This document shows positions 1-8,895 of a DNA stretch of 64,000 nt, in pieces. The stretch comes from QHXW01 sp035280425 (GTDB lineage: Bacteria; Acidobacteriota; Terriglobia; Bryobacterales; Bryobacteraceae), in NCBI GenBank assembly GCA_035280425.1, contig DATEFW010000042.1, positions 20,221-84,220 of the forward strand, written 5' to 3'. How positions within the stretch are numbered: the stretch's first letter is position 1; each line of letters starts with the position of its first letter. Below the pieces are notes generated by a model, which worked only from the letters and a program-made list of their open reading frames with translations, was not told the origin of the DNA and made no database searches. The position numbers and the translations under genes were made by a program.

Positions 1-1
1 A

Positions 2-997
2 GCGGATCTGGATTTGCGCAGCGTCGTTTGCGTTCCTCTGGTGCGCTTGAATGCGGGCGGCGGCCAGGATACTAACGTCCTTTCGACCGCCAGCGACACG
101 GTAGGCGTGCTGTACATGGACTCACGTATCGCCGAAGTTGATTTGGCCACGGGCAACCGTGAGCTGCTGCAAACGCTGGCCATTGAGGCCTCCACCATTC
201 TGGAAAACGCGCGCTTGCTCGAAGAGGAGCGCGCGAAACAGAAAATGGAAAAGGAACTGGACGTAGCGCGCACCATCCAGCAGACACTGCTGCCGCGTCT
301 GCTGCCTACGGAGGGTTGGTTTCGCGCGAACGGATCGAGCATGCCGTCGCACCAAGTAGGCGGCGATTACTTCGACGTGCTTCCGGTGAACGATTCATGC
401 TGGGCCGCCGTAGTGGCAGACGTGTCGGGCAAGGGCGTCAGTTCGGCGCTGCTGGCTTCGCTGCTGCAAGGCGCGTTTCTTACGGCTTCGGACAGCTCGG
501 ATCTGATGTCCATGAAGATCCAGCACCTGAACCGGTTCTTGAATGAGCGCACCGAGGGCGGCAAATACGCGACGGTCTTTTATTGCCTGCTCGATCGCAG
601 CGGCAGGTTCCGTTACATCAATGCGGGCCACTGCGAGCCGATCGTGATTTCGGCGGCAGGCGCCTATGAATACCTGGACGCGACAGCCATGCCGGTTGGC
701 CTGCTCGCCGAGGCGGATTTTTCTGTCGGGGAAAGACAACTAGCGCCGGGCGACAAGATTGTGATCTATAGCGACGGGGTCACGGAGGCGCAGAGTCCGG
801 GAGGCGAATTTTTCGGCCGCAAGCGGCTGCGTGAGACGGTTGCGGCACACGCGGGTGGTTCTTGTGCTGCGGTGTTCGAAGCTGTCCAGTCGGCGCTGAA
901 GGCGTTTATCGACAGCGCGGCACAGGCCGACGACATCACACTGGTGGTTCTCGAGTACCGGCCCGACTCCGGGTACACGCCCATTGCGCCGCGCTAA
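2..997 (+). CDS. GAF/PP2C-type (SpoIIE/RsbU-like) protein phosphatase, 5' partial
   Basis: The reading frame is open to the left edge (a TTG at 14 is only an internal codon), so the N-terminus lies outside the window. What remains is the end of a GAF domain (GVLYMDSR, then ETLAIEAS-like helix and a short coiled coil), followed by a SpoIIE/PP2C-type serine phosphatase domain. The metal-binding acidic motifs are all visible: GGDYFD, ADVSGKG, YSDGVTEA and QADDITLVVL. Such proteins dephosphorylate anti-anti-sigma factors or similar partners in the cytoplasm. In acidobacteria they often start with an FHA domain, which would be upstream here if present. The family call is firm; the partner protein is unknown. 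Confidence 0.88.
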   Translation, partial: ADLDLRSVVCVPLVRLNAGGGQDTNVLSTASDTVGVLYMDSRIAEVDLATGNRELLQTLAIEASTILENARLLEEERAKQKMEKELDVARTIQQTLLPRLLPTEGWFRANGSSMPSHQVGGDYFDVLPVNDSCWAAVVADVSGKGVSSALLASLLQGAFLTASDSSDLMSMKIQHLNRFLNERTEGGKYATVFYCLLDRSGRFRYINAGHCEPIVISAAGAYEYLDATAMPVGLLAEADFSVGERQLAPGDKIVIYSDGVTEAQSPGGEFFGRKRLRETVAAHAGGSCAAVFEAVQSALKAFIDSAAQADDITLVVLEYRPDSGYTPIAPR

Positions 998-1041
998 TTT
1001 GCGAGCAAAGATGTATGCTGTTTTGCTAAAGGAGTACGGCC

Positions 1042-2193
1042 ATGGCCAGCCAGACGCCGGTTGCCACAAAAGAAATAGCGCGAGAAATCGGTAAGCCGGT
1101 TCAACCTGCCGAGCCTTCACCGTCTTCGAAACGGCTGGTTTCCCTCGATGCCTTCCGAGGCTGGACCATGTTCTGGATCGTGGGCGGCACGGCGCTGGTT
1201 GCAGGATTGCAAAAACTCGATCCGAACCCGGTCATCAACGGCATAGTCTACGAACTCAATCATACCGATTGGCAGGGATTACGCTTTTACGATCTGATCT
1301 GGCCGTCATTCATGCTAATGACGGGCATGTCGCTGCCGTTCTCGTACGCCAAACGCTCGCTCACGCAAACGCATCAACAGATCTTTTTGCGCGTGCTGCG
1401 GCGCTTTCTGGTGCTGTTTTTGCTGGGTTCGCTCAGGGAGTCGATTCATTTCAATCACCCATATATGGTGGAGTTGAGCAGCGCGCTGCAGCCGATTGCG
1501 ATTGCGTACCTCGCGGCCTTCCTGCTTGTCCGGAAATCCTGGCGAATTCAGGCCGCGGTAGGGGCGGGGCTTCTCGTTTTCTACGCGTTGCTGCTGGCCT
1601 TCGTGCCCGCTCCCGGTGTCCCTGCGGGAAGTTATGGCCGGGACGCCAACCTGGTGCTTTGGGTCGATCTGAAAACTTTGGGCCGCGTGCTGCCGGAGCA
1701 CTGGGGCACCGTGATCTGCACAATTCCAACGATTTCGACCACGATCCTCGGCATGCTGATCGGAGAGCTTCTGATGAGCGCGCGCAGCACGGCCAGTAAG
1801 ATGAAAATCATTGCTGCCGTGGGCGTTTCAGGTGTCGCGCTCGGCTGGGCGCTGAACCCGGTGATCCCGATCGTCATGAAGATTTGGACCACCAGTTACG
1901 GTCTGGCATCGGCGGGCTGGGCCTGCCTGATGTTTCTGTGCTTCTACTGGATCATCGACGTGCGCGGCGTTCGGAAGTGGGCCTTCCCGTTCCTGATGTT
2001 CGGCATGAACGCGGTCGCTATTTATATGTCCGAGAGCATCATTCCCTGGAGCAAGACGGTCGGGATCTTTACAGCGCCTCTCGAGGGCGTTCTGGGGTCG
2101 TTTACCCTGTTGTTTCACGCGATCGCGGTTCTGGCGGTCGAGTGGATCGTTCTCTATTGGCTTTATAAGCGAAAAATCTTTCTTACGGCGTAG
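1042..2193 (+). CDS. DUF5009/COG4299 acyltransferase-like membrane protein (NagX/HGSNAT-like)
   Basis: This 383-residue polytopic membrane protein begins with a cytosolic tail and then the family signature RLVSLDAFRGWTMFWI. About ten hydrophobic segments follow. It resembles the COG4299/DUF5009 family, which includes the catalytic domain of heparan-alpha-glucosaminide N-acetyltransferase and the NagX proteins found near amino-sugar genes. The start is set by a strong ribosome-binding site, AAAGGAG, seven bases before ATG 1042. It lies 181 bp upstream of the first GH20 gene on the same strand, which fits a role in acetylating or handling amino sugars, but the substrate is inferred from context only. 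A separate promoter at 2293-2321 suggests it is not strictly in the next operon. Confidence 0.82.
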   Translation: MASQTPVATKEIAREIGKPVQPAEPSPSSKRLVSLDAFRGWTMFWIVGGTALVAGLQKLDPNPVINGIVYELNHTDWQGLRFYDLIWPSFMLMTGMSLPFSYAKRSLTQTHQQIFLRVLRRFLVLFLLGSLRESIHFNHPYMVELSSALQPIAIAYLAAFLLVRKSWRIQAAVGAGLLVFYALLLAFVPAPGVPAGSYGRDANLVLWVDLKTLGRVLPEHWGTVICTIPTISTTILGMLIGELLMSARSTASKMKIIAAVGVSGVALGWALNPVIPIVMKIWTTSYGLASAGWACLMFLCFYWIIDVRGVRKWAFPFLMFGMNAVAIYMSESIIPWSKTVGIFTAPLEGVLGSFTLLFHAIAVLAVEWIVLYWLYKRKIFLTA

Positions 2194-2292
2194 AAGCCGG
2201 CGAGTCAGCATGGCTGGCGCGGCGGTATATACCACCGGCTGAAAATCGATTCAACCTATTGGACGAAACCTGTGGGCATCGACTTGCCAGGA

Positions 2293-2321
2293 TTGTTCCG
2301 GCTCCGGCGAGGCGTTACTAT
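2293..2321 (+). promoter_or_regulatory. Candidate sigma-70 promoter of the GH20-bracketed operon
   Basis: TTGTTC (2293-2298) and TACTAT (2316-2321) are separated by exactly 17 bp and sit about 50 bp before the ATG of the GH20 gene at 2375. TACTAT differs from the -10 consensus at one position and TTGTTC from the -35 consensus at two. This is sequence matching only. Confidence 0.45.
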
Positions 2322-2337
2322 AGTGCTCGCACGTCTA

Positions 2338-2349
2338 GCGGCATGCCGC
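2338..2349. promoter_or_regulatory. 12-bp perfect palindrome, candidate operator
   Basis: GCGGCATGCCGC is a perfect palindrome about 10-20 bp downstream of the transcription start expected from the promoter at 2293-2321 and 25 bp before the start codon at 2375. A site there would suit a repressor. No regulator gene is adjacent, so the binding protein is unknown. Confidence 0.3.
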
Positions 2350-2374
2350 CATTATTTTTGAAATTAGCGAAGTC

Positions 2375-4432
2375 ATGATAATTTTTCTGTGCCTGCTTGT
2401 GCTGGCGGCGGCGCCTGTTCGCGCCGCTCATCGGCCGCTTGTTCCGCGTCCGCGTGAGGTCCGCTACGGACAGGGAAAACTGGCTTTTCAAAATATTTCC
2501 ATTTCGTTCGGCTCGACTCCGGAAGCCGAGGATCTGTTCGCAGCCGACGATCTGGCCTCGGCGCTGGCGGACGCCACGGGCAATCGTGTTCCGGTCGTGA
2601 CCGGCAGGGCAGTGCAAGGCAGCATCGTATTTCGACGGAGCGGCGCCGTCGATGCGCTGCCGGGCGCTGACGAGCGGCCCGGACCGGACGCGAGAGAGTC
2701 GTACCATGTGCGCATCGATCCGGCAGGCGCGGAAATTCGGGCGCGATCCTCCGCCGGTCTGTATTACGCGGTCCAGACCGTGCGCCAGTTGATCGAGCAG
2801 GAGGGGGGAGAAAAATTTCTGCCGGAAGTGCAGATCGATGACTGGCCGGCTTTGGCTTACCGCGGGTTCATGATGGACCTGAGCCACGGTCAGCTGCCGA
2901 CCGAAGCCGAAATCGAGCGGCAGATTGATTTTCTCGCCCGCTGGAAAGCCAATCAGTATTACTTCTATTCCGAAGCGAATATCCAGCTGCGCGGCTACTC
3001 GCTGATCAACATCGGCGCGGTTTACACCCAGGAACAGATACGCCGCATCGTCGATTACGCGCGCGCGCGGCACGTGGACGTGGTTCCGTGCCTGGAGCTC
3101 TACGGCCATCTGCATGATCTGTTTCGCGTCGAGCGTTATGCCGGTCTCGCTGCGCTCCCGCACGGGGGCGAGATCAATCCCGCGAATCCGCAGGTGCAGA
3201 CGTTATTGCACGACTGGGTTGAACAACTCGCCGCGCTGTTTCCCAGCCCATGGTTCCACGTGGGCATGGATGAGCCGTGGGAACTGGAAAAGGCCGGAAC
3301 TAAAGCTGCCGGCGGCGTTGAGCCTGGCCGTCTGTACATCGACCAGTTGAAGAGTATTACCAAGCTGGTGCGGCAATTCGGCAAGCGGCCGATGTTCTGG
3401 GCGGATGTCAATAGCGGCGCCCGCATATTCGTCAAGTATCCCGAACTGTTCTCGCAATTGCCCAAGGACGTCATCGCGGTTCCCTGGCACTACCACGTGC
3501 AGAGCACCTATGCGCCCTTTGTTGAACCTTTCGCGAAAGAAAAGGTGCCGCAGGTATTTGCTCCTGGGATCTGGTGCTGGGATGAGATCTCTCCCGACTT
3601 CATCCGCTCGTTTGAAAACATCGATGGATTTCTGGCCGATGCGAGGAAGTTCGGCGCCAAGGGAATGCTGAACACCGGCTGGACGGACGCTTCGCAGGTG
3701 CTTTACCGGACGGCGCTGCCCGGCATGGCTTACGGCGCGGCGGCTGCCTGGCAGGCTGAGCCGATGGACCGCGCACGATTCTTCGCCGATTATGCCTCGG
3801 TTCTTTATGCCGCACCGGCGGCTGCCGAAGTGGCCGCGGCGCTCGATGCCATGGCTAAAGCGCAGCAGCTCGCCGAAAGGGTTCTGGGATCGGAAACCAT
3901 CTTCCGACTGTGGGACGACCCGCTGACACCGGCGCGGCTGGAACGGCTGGCTCCCGAGGAGCAGTCGCTTCGCGAAATCCGGCTGCTCGCGGAGCAGGCC
4001 GAGGAGCACCTGATGCGTGCACTCGCGATCCGGCCGGATGCCGACTCGCTCCCGTCGCTGCTGGTGGACGCTCGCATGCTCGATTACGCCGGGATGAAAT
4101 ACATCTACGCGCTCGAAATCGCTGGATTTTTCAAAACGCTGGGCAGCTATCCCAGCCATGCGGACGTGCAGTTCTATCTTGGATGGGAAGCGAGCGCACG
4201 CAACCACGGCCGCATCATGGACCTGATGGACGAGATTTCGGATTTGCGCGGCGCGTACCGCTCGGCATGGCTTGCCGAATACACGGATCATCGTTTGCGC
4301 AGCGTGCTGGGCCGCTGGGACGCAGAATACGAGTATTGGCGCCGCTTCCAAACGCGTCTTTGGGACTTGATCCACGGTTTCAAGGACGGGGATACGCTGC
4401 CGAGCCTGGAGGATCTGCGGCCGCGGATGTGA
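2375..4432 (+). CDS. GH20 family beta-N-acetylhexosaminidase-like protein, exported
   Basis: 685 residues. An N-terminal signal peptide (hydrophobic MIIFLCLLVLAAAPVRA) is followed by a GH20b-type domain (to about residue 155) and a TIM-barrel GH20 domain. The characteristic catalytic Asp-Glu pair is seen as HVGMDEPW, D299-E300. Flanking family-like stretches are YRGFMMDLSHG, KANQYYFYSE and PCLELYGHLHD. A helical C-terminal region of about 200 residues follows. GH20 enzymes remove terminal beta-linked GlcNAc or GalNAc by substrate-assisted catalysis, presumably in the periplasm or outside here. It opens a seven-gene operon ending in a second paralogue (8892-10976); the next gene starts 13 bp downstream. 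The substrate is not determined by sequence. Confidence 0.85.
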   Translation: MIIFLCLLVLAAAPVRAAHRPLVPRPREVRYGQGKLAFQNISISFGSTPEAEDLFAADDLASALADATGNRVPVVTGRAVQGSIVFRRSGAVDALPGADERPGPDARESYHVRIDPAGAEIRARSSAGLYYAVQTVRQLIEQEGGEKFLPEVQIDDWPALAYRGFMMDLSHGQLPTEAEIERQIDFLARWKANQYYFYSEANIQLRGYSLINIGAVYTQEQIRRIVDYARARHVDVVPCLELYGHLHDLFRVERYAGLAALPHGGEINPANPQVQTLLHDWVEQLAALFPSPWFHVGMDEPWELEKAGTKAAGGVEPGRLYIDQLKSITKLVRQFGKRPMFWADVNSGARIFVKYPELFSQLPKDVIAVPWHYHVQSTYAPFVEPFAKEKVPQVFAPGIWCWDEISPDFIRSFENIDGFLADARKFGAKGMLNTGWTDASQVLYRTALPGMAYGAAAAWQAEPMDRARFFADYASVLYAAPAAAEVAAALDAMAKAQQLAERVLGSETIFRLWDDPLTPARLERLAPEEQSLREIRLLAEQAEEHLMRALAIRPDADSLPSLLVDARMLDYAGMKYIYALEIAGFFKTLGSYPSHADVQFYLGWEASARNHGRIMDLMDEISDLRGAYRSAWLAEYTDHRLRSVLGRWDAEYEYWRRFQTRLWDLIHGFKDGDTLPSLEDLRPRM

Positions 4433-4445
4433 CCGGATCAAAAGC

Positions 4446-5447
4446 ATGACTAGCGAACAAACCGCATCCCGCGAAACCTCAGGCGCGCCTGCTGGACCTG
4501 CGCGGAGACCCGTCCAGTATTTCCTGGTTCTGATGCTGGTGAACCTTATGTGGGCCTTCCAGTTTTCGGGCGCGAAAATTGCAACCGAGCGCCTGGGGCC
4601 GGTCACCGTAACATTCATTCCGCTGGCGCTCTCGACCTTGCTGTTCGCGCCGCTGGTTCGGCTGAGCCGCGGCGGCAAACCCGGGCCGCGTTTTACCCCG
4701 ATTGCCATCCGCGATCTCATTCTCGCCGGCACTATCGGCATCATTCCCGCGCAGCTTGGTTTGACGTGGGGCGTCGAGCACTCACTGGCATCGAACGCCT
4801 CGGTACTCACCCTGACCATTCCGGTGCTGACCGCTATCATGGCGGTCATTCTGCTGGGCGAACGGATGACTGCGGTCCGCTGGCTTTCCTTTGTGCTCGC
4901 GATCTGCGGTGTGTTGATGGTGTCCGACATTGACTGGCATAGCGTTCAAATTTTCAAGGGGACCTATCTTTGGGGCAATCTTCTGCTGTTCGCCAGCTGC
5001 CTCGGAAGCGCGTTTTACAACACCTACAGCAAGAAGCTGCTCGAAACTTTCAATCCCGTCGAACTGCTGGTCTATAGTTTTCTGGTCACCGATCTGGAGC
5101 TGCTGGTGCTGATGCTGTTTCTCGAGCCGCCGTCAGTTCCGCGGCTGCTGGGCCTGGGTTGGAGCGTTTGGGGAAGCTTGCTGACCATCGCGCTTTTCAG
5201 CCTGAGCCTTTCGATGTTGCTGTTCTTTTGGGTGATCGAGAAGATCGATGTCACGCAGGCATCGCTCTCGATTTACCTGTTGCCGGTGTTCGGCGTTTTG
5301 CTCTCGACGATTTTCGTCCGTGAAAAAGTTACCGCGCAACTGGTGACGGGCGGGCTGCTGGTATTCACCGGCACCTTTTTGGTTACAGTCTACGAAGAAC
5401 GAAAACGCGGTGCGGCCGCGCGGAAATTGGAGAAAGAACAGGCATGA
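4446..5447 (+). CDS. DMT/EamA-family transporter
   Basis: 333 residues with about ten hydrophobic segments arranged as two EamA repeats, preceded by a short hydrophilic N-terminus and ended by a basic tail. The repeat hallmarks are seen in VNLMWAFQFSGAKIA near the N-terminus and in the terminal VTGGLLVFTGTFLV. EamA proteins of the drug/metabolite transporter superfamily export or import amino acids, sugars or metabolites across the inner membrane; the substrate cannot be read from sequence. It lies 13 bp after the GH20 gene, and its stop overlaps the next start as ATGA at 5444, so it is co-translated with the DapA-like lyase. It may carry the product released by the GH20 enzymes. Confidence 0.85.
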   Translation: MTSEQTASRETSGAPAGPARRPVQYFLVLMLVNLMWAFQFSGAKIATERLGPVTVTFIPLALSTLLFAPLVRLSRGGKPGPRFTPIAIRDLILAGTIGIIPAQLGLTWGVEHSLASNASVLTLTIPVLTAIMAVILLGERMTAVRWLSFVLAICGVLMVSDIDWHSVQIFKGTYLWGNLLLFASCLGSAFYNTYSKKLLETFNPVELLVYSFLVTDLELLVLMLFLEPPSVPRLLGLGWSVWGSLLTIALFSLSLSMLLFFWVIEKIDVTQASLSIYLLPVFGVLLSTIFVREKVTAQLVTGGLLVFTGTFLVTVYEERKRGAAARKLEKEQA

Positions 5448-6409
5448 CAAACTCGCGGGATTTTCAAATCGATGGCATTGTTCCGATCATTCCGACGCCT
5501 TTTACCACCGAGGAAAAGGTCGATTGGCCGGCTCTCGGCCGCTTGGTGGATTTCGCTTGCGCTTCGGGCTCGTGTGCCATGTGCCTGCCGGCTTATGCCA
5601 GCGAATTTTACAAACTTTCCGAGGAGGAACGCCTTCGTGCCGTAGCGGAGGCGGTGGGGCAGGCATCCGGCCGTATGCCCGTCTTCGCGCAAGTCAACTT
5701 TGTTTCGGCCAGGCAGGCGGTCGAGTCGGCTCAAATTGCGCAAAAGAACGGCGCATCGGCAATATCCGTCGCGGTGCCGCGAATTTTTGCATTCGGCGAG
5801 TGGGACCTCCAGCGTTACTTCGACCGCATCCTGAGTTCCATAGACATTCCGCTGCTCATCCAGGACTTCAACCCCTCCGGCCCGACGATCACACCGCGCT
5901 TTGTCGCAGAGTTGCATCGCGCGCATCCGCATTTCCGCTGGGTCAAGCTGGAAGAGCCGATGATGTCAGCCAAAGTAGCAGCTATTCTGGATGCCACGGG
6001 CGGTGAAGTGGGCGTGCTGGAGGGCTGGGGCGGCATGTACATGCTGGATTTGATTCCCGCTGGCATTTGCGGCGTCATGCCCGGGCTGGCAGTTTCAGAC
6101 TTGCTGGCAACGGTCTTTCGCCTGGCTAAGAAAGGGGAAATCAAACAGGCGGACAAGATCTTTCAGGGCGTACTACCGCAGATTGTTTTCAGCTTGCAGC
6201 ACATGGAACTGTTCCATCACGCGGAGAAGCGGCTGCTTGAAGCGCGAGGGATTCTGGCCGGCAGCAAAGTGCGCGAGCTCGCCATGACCCTCGACTGCCA
6301 CCTCGAGGAACGCATCTTATTCCTGAATGGACGGATCCTCGCCATGCTCGACGAGTTAGAGCGTCCCTATAATCCTGCTCTGGTTCCAGCGGCAATCCGG
6401 CCTCGCTAG
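5444..6409 (+). CDS. DapA/dihydrodipicolinate synthase-like class I aldolase family protein
   Basis: 321 residues with the DHDPS/N-acetylneuraminate-lyase TIM barrel. IVPIIPTPFT forms the first strand and the Schiff-base lysine is in WVKLEEP (K168), the usual position. The family catalyses aldol cleavage or condensation of pyruvate with aldehydes, or dehydration of sugar acids. The tyrosine of the canonical IYN motif is not at its usual place: the sequence there is LLIQDFNPSG. So this is a divergent subfamily and probably not lysine-biosynthetic DapA. The C-terminal part is helical, with an unusual FHHAEKRLLEARG segment. The start overlaps the transporter stop by 4 bp. In this operon a sugar-acid or amino-acid lyase role is plausible but inferred. 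Confidence 0.8.
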   Translation: MTNSRDFQIDGIVPIIPTPFTTEEKVDWPALGRLVDFACASGSCAMCLPAYASEFYKLSEEERLRAVAEAVGQASGRMPVFAQVNFVSARQAVESAQIAQKNGASAISVAVPRIFAFGEWDLQRYFDRILSSIDIPLLIQDFNPSGPTITPRFVAELHRAHPHFRWVKLEEPMMSAKVAAILDATGGEVGVLEGWGGMYMLDLIPAGICGVMPGLAVSDLLATVFRLAKKGEIKQADKIFQGVLPQIVFSLQHMELFHHAEKRLLEARGILAGSKVRELAMTLDCHLEERILFLNGRILAMLDELERPYNPALVPAAIRPR

Positions 6410-6422
6410 AGTTTTTCTCATC

Positions 6423-6812
6423 ATGGCCAAGACAGAAATCAAACATCCCGATAAGCGAGCCGCCACCGGATCATATTCGGCAGGCGTGATGTGCGATGGA
6501 TGGCTTTACATCAGCGGTCACGCGCCGCAAAATCTGGCGACCGGCGAGGCCGTGCGCGGAACCATCGAAGAAGAGACGCGCCTGACGCTGTCCCACATCG
6601 GAAAAGTTCTGAAAGCGGCTGGATGCACGTTTGACGATGTCGTGAAGTGCACCTGCCATCTTTCGGATATCGAGGATTTCGACCAGTTCGACGCCGCGTA
6701 TCAGGAATTTTTTCATGGCGTAAGGCCCGCGCGTACCACGGTGCAGTCGGTATTGTGGAACGGGATCAAGGTGGAAATTGACGCCATCGCCCGCGTGCCG
6801 CAGAAAAAGTGA
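6423..6812 (+). CDS. RidA (YjgF/YER057c/UK114) family protein
   Basis: 129 residues, the usual RidA length. Recognisable segments are SGHAPQN near residue 35, a conserved TLSHIGKVLKAAGCTFDDVV helix, and the C-terminal RPARTTVQ with the arginine that binds substrate carboxylate in characterised RidA proteins. RidA trimers hydrolyse reactive enamine/imine intermediates made by PLP enzymes such as serine/threonine dehydratases. That fits the PLP enzyme two genes downstream (7801-8895). Gaps to both neighbours are 13 and 4 bp, so it is within the operon. Some RidA homologues act on other substrates, and the exact subfamily was not resolved. Confidence 0.88.
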   Translation: MAKTEIKHPDKRAATGSYSAGVMCDGWLYISGHAPQNLATGEAVRGTIEEETRLTLSHIGKVLKAAGCTFDDVVKCTCHLSDIEDFDQFDAAYQEFFHGVRPARTTVQSVLWNGIKVEIDAIARVPQKK

Positions 6813-6816
6813 GATT

Positions 6817-7797
6817 ATGCCGAAGCAAAAATCGAAATCAAAAAAAGAATCGCCCGTTCCTGTAGGCATCATCGGCCTAGGCCTGATGGGCACGAGCATC
6901 ACCACGTGTCTGGTGGCTGCGGGTCATCCTGCAGTCTGCATCGATAAGGAACCTGAGCGCCGGAAGAGCTTGAAACGCCGCGTGCTGGCTCTACTCCGGG
7001 AAATGCGCCGCGAAAAACTGCTGGCGAAAGATCCCGCCGGAGTCGTAAAAAACATAACGGTCACAGAAGATTTCGGCGCGCTGCGGGATTGCGGGCTGGT
7101 CATCGAGGCCATCTTTGAAGACTTCGATGCCAAGCGTGAAGTCTTGCGGAAAGCTGAGAACGCCATTGCTCCCGGCGCGCTGATCGGAACCAATACCTCG
7201 GCGCTGCCGGTAAGCGAATTACAGCGCGGCGCGCAGCATCCTGAGCGCATCCTGGGAATTCACTGGGCTGAGCCCGCTCACATCACGCGCTTCCTCGAGG
7301 TGATCTGCGGCAATCAGACCGATATTCGCAACGGCGAGAAGGTGCTCGAAATGGCGCGGCGCTGGAATAAAGAGCCGACTCTGGTCCGGCGCGATATTCG
7401 CGGCTTTATCACCAATCGGCTTATGTACGCCATGTTGCGCGAGGCGTTCCATTTGGTCGAGAACGGTTACGCCACACCTGCCGATGTGGATCGCTCGATC
7501 CGCAATGACATGGGTTACTGGATGACCTTTGCCGGCCCGTTCCGCTTCATGGACGTGACGGGCATCCCCGCTTATCAGGCCGTGATGCGCGACTTGCTTC
7601 CGGAACTGAGTAACAATACCGCCGTCCCCAAGTTGATGCAGGACGTGGTAGCTTCGGGCGCCCTGGGCACTCAAAACGCCAAGGGATTCTATTCGTACAC
7701 ACCGGCGCAGGCCAAACGCTGGGAGAAGCGCTTCCTCGAATTTACTTACGACATTCGCGTGCTCGCCCTCAAATACGCGGAGCGGCCGGGCGATTGA
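6817..7797 (+). CDS. 3-hydroxyacyl-CoA dehydrogenase-like NAD-dependent oxidoreductase
   Basis: 326 residues counted from ATG 6817; the frame stays open upstream, but that part overlaps ridA and is not family-like. After a lysine-rich N-terminus, the Rossmann motif GIIGLGLMGTSI binds NAD. The 3HCDH N-domain includes NTSALPVSEL, GIHWAEPAH and RRDIRGFITNRL. The C-domain contains NDMGYWMTFAGPFRFMDVTG. The family oxidises beta-hydroxy acids or their CoA esters, and members such as L-gulonate dehydrogenase act on non-CoA substrates. It follows ridA by 4 bp and precedes the PLP enzyme by 3 bp. A free beta-hydroxy acid substrate seems more likely than fatty acyl-CoA, since no thiolase or enoyl-CoA hydratase is nearby. 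Confidence 0.82.
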   Translation: MPKQKSKSKKESPVPVGIIGLGLMGTSITTCLVAAGHPAVCIDKEPERRKSLKRRVLALLREMRREKLLAKDPAGVVKNITVTEDFGALRDCGLVIEAIFEDFDAKREVLRKAENAIAPGALIGTNTSALPVSELQRGAQHPERILGIHWAEPAHITRFLEVICGNQTDIRNGEKVLEMARRWNKEPTLVRRDIRGFITNRLMYAMLREAFHLVENGYATPADVDRSIRNDMGYWMTFAGPFRFMDVTGIPAYQAVMRDLLPELSNNTAVPKLMQDVVASGALGTQNAKGFYSYTPAQAKRWEKRFLEFTYDIRVLALKYAERPGD

Positions 7798-7800
7798 TTT

Positions 7801-8895
7801 ATGAAAGTTACGGATCTCGACACGCCGGCGGTGCTCATCGACGTGGATGTGATGGAGCGCAACCTCTGCCGGCTCGCAAGCTATTGCGCGGAGCACAAAT
7901 TGAAACTCCGGCCGCACACCAAAACCCACAAGATTCCGGAGTTGGCCAAAATGCAGGTCGAGCACGGAGCCGCTGGAATCACGGTAGCGAAACTGGGCGA
8001 AGCCGAAGTCATGGCAGATGCCGGGCTCGACGATATCCTGATCGCCTATCCGATCCTCGGCGAACAAAAGCGGCAGCGGCTGGTTTCGCTCGCCCGCCGC
8101 GTCAACGTTACCGTGGCTCTCGATTCGGTGGAAGTCGCGCGCGAGATCTCCGACGACGCCGTGGTCAACGAAGTGACCATCGGCGTACGCGGGGAGTTTG
8201 ACACCGGCATGGGGCGCTGCGGTATGCCGATTGAGGAATCCTCGATTGCCGCCGTGCGCGAAATTCACGACCTGCCGGGCCTCGAATGGCGCGGCATCCA
8301 GTTATATCCCGGCCACATCATGGCCACCGCCCGCGAGCGCCTGGGGCTCATTGAGCAGGAGAATCAAAAACTCGCCCGGCTTTGGGATCTGCTGCGCTCC
8401 GCCGGCATCGATTACCCGGACGTCAGCGGAGGGAACACGCCGGCGGCGTATCTTTCGCATCACTTCATTGGTGTAACCGAAATCCGCCCCGGCACCTACA
8501 TCTTCAACGACAAAAACACCGTTTGCTCGGAAGCCGCTACTTACGAGGACTGCGCCGTCACCGTTCTAGCGCGCGTCGTGAGCCGGAGCGTGCGCGGCAA
8601 GGCTATTATCGATGCGGGAAGCAAAACGCTCTCGGGCGACCTGCTGCTAACCGGCGACCGGCGTGGCTACGGCCACATGCTCGGCTATCCCGATGTGTAC
8701 ATTGCGGATCTTTCCGAAGAGCACGGCCACGTCAATCTGCACGGGTCCGCGCGCGAGCCCCGGCTGGGAGAGCTGGTTCGCGTGGTTCCCAATCACGTCT
8801 GCCCGTGCGTCAACATGCATGATCGGGCGTTCGGCGTTCAGGGCGAGCACGTCGTTTGCGAATGGCGCATCGCGGGGCGCGGTAAAGTGCAATGA
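7801..8895 (+). CDS. D-serine dehydratase / D-threonine aldolase-like fold-type III PLP enzyme
   Basis: 364 residues. The N-terminal alanine-racemase-type barrel starts LDTPAVLIDVDVMERN and carries the PLP-lysine motif RPHTKTHK (K41 expected to hold PLP). The C-terminal D-serine-dehydratase-like domain ends with NHVCPCVNMHD, giving the His-x-Cys zinc site (H332, C334). Family members dehydrate D-serine or cleave D-threonine and related beta-hydroxy-D-amino acids in a metal-dependent way. The stop overlaps the next gene as ATGA at 8892. With RidA in the same operon, enamine/imine chemistry from an amino acid is likely. Exact substrate is unknown. Confidence 0.85.
   Translation: MKVTDLDTPAVLIDVDVMERNLCRLASYCAEHKLKLRPHTKTHKIPELAKMQVEHGAAGITVAKLGEAEVMADAGLDDILIAYPILGEQKRQRLVSLARRVNVTVALDSVEVAREISDDAVVNEVTIGVRGEFDTGMGRCGMPIEESSIAAVREIHDLPGLEWRGIQLYPGHIMATARERLGLIEQENQKLARLWDLLRSAGIDYPDVSGGNTPAAYLSHHFIGVTEIRPGTYIFNDKNTVCSEAATYEDCAVTVLARVVSRSVRGKAIIDAGSKTLSGDLLLTGDRRGYGHMLGYPDVYIADLSEEHGHVNLHGSAREPRLGELVRVVPNHVCPCVNMHDRAFGVQGEHVVCEWRIAGRGKVQ

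Noticed and set aside
2224..2233. Palindrome GGTATATACC as an operator
   Set aside because: Only 10 bp, about 60 bp upstream of the -35 box; too weak without comparison.
3203..4930. 575-codon antisense frame over the first GH20 and EamA genes
   Set aside because: It lies opposite two clear genes and its translation resembles no family; long antisense frames are expected at this base composition.
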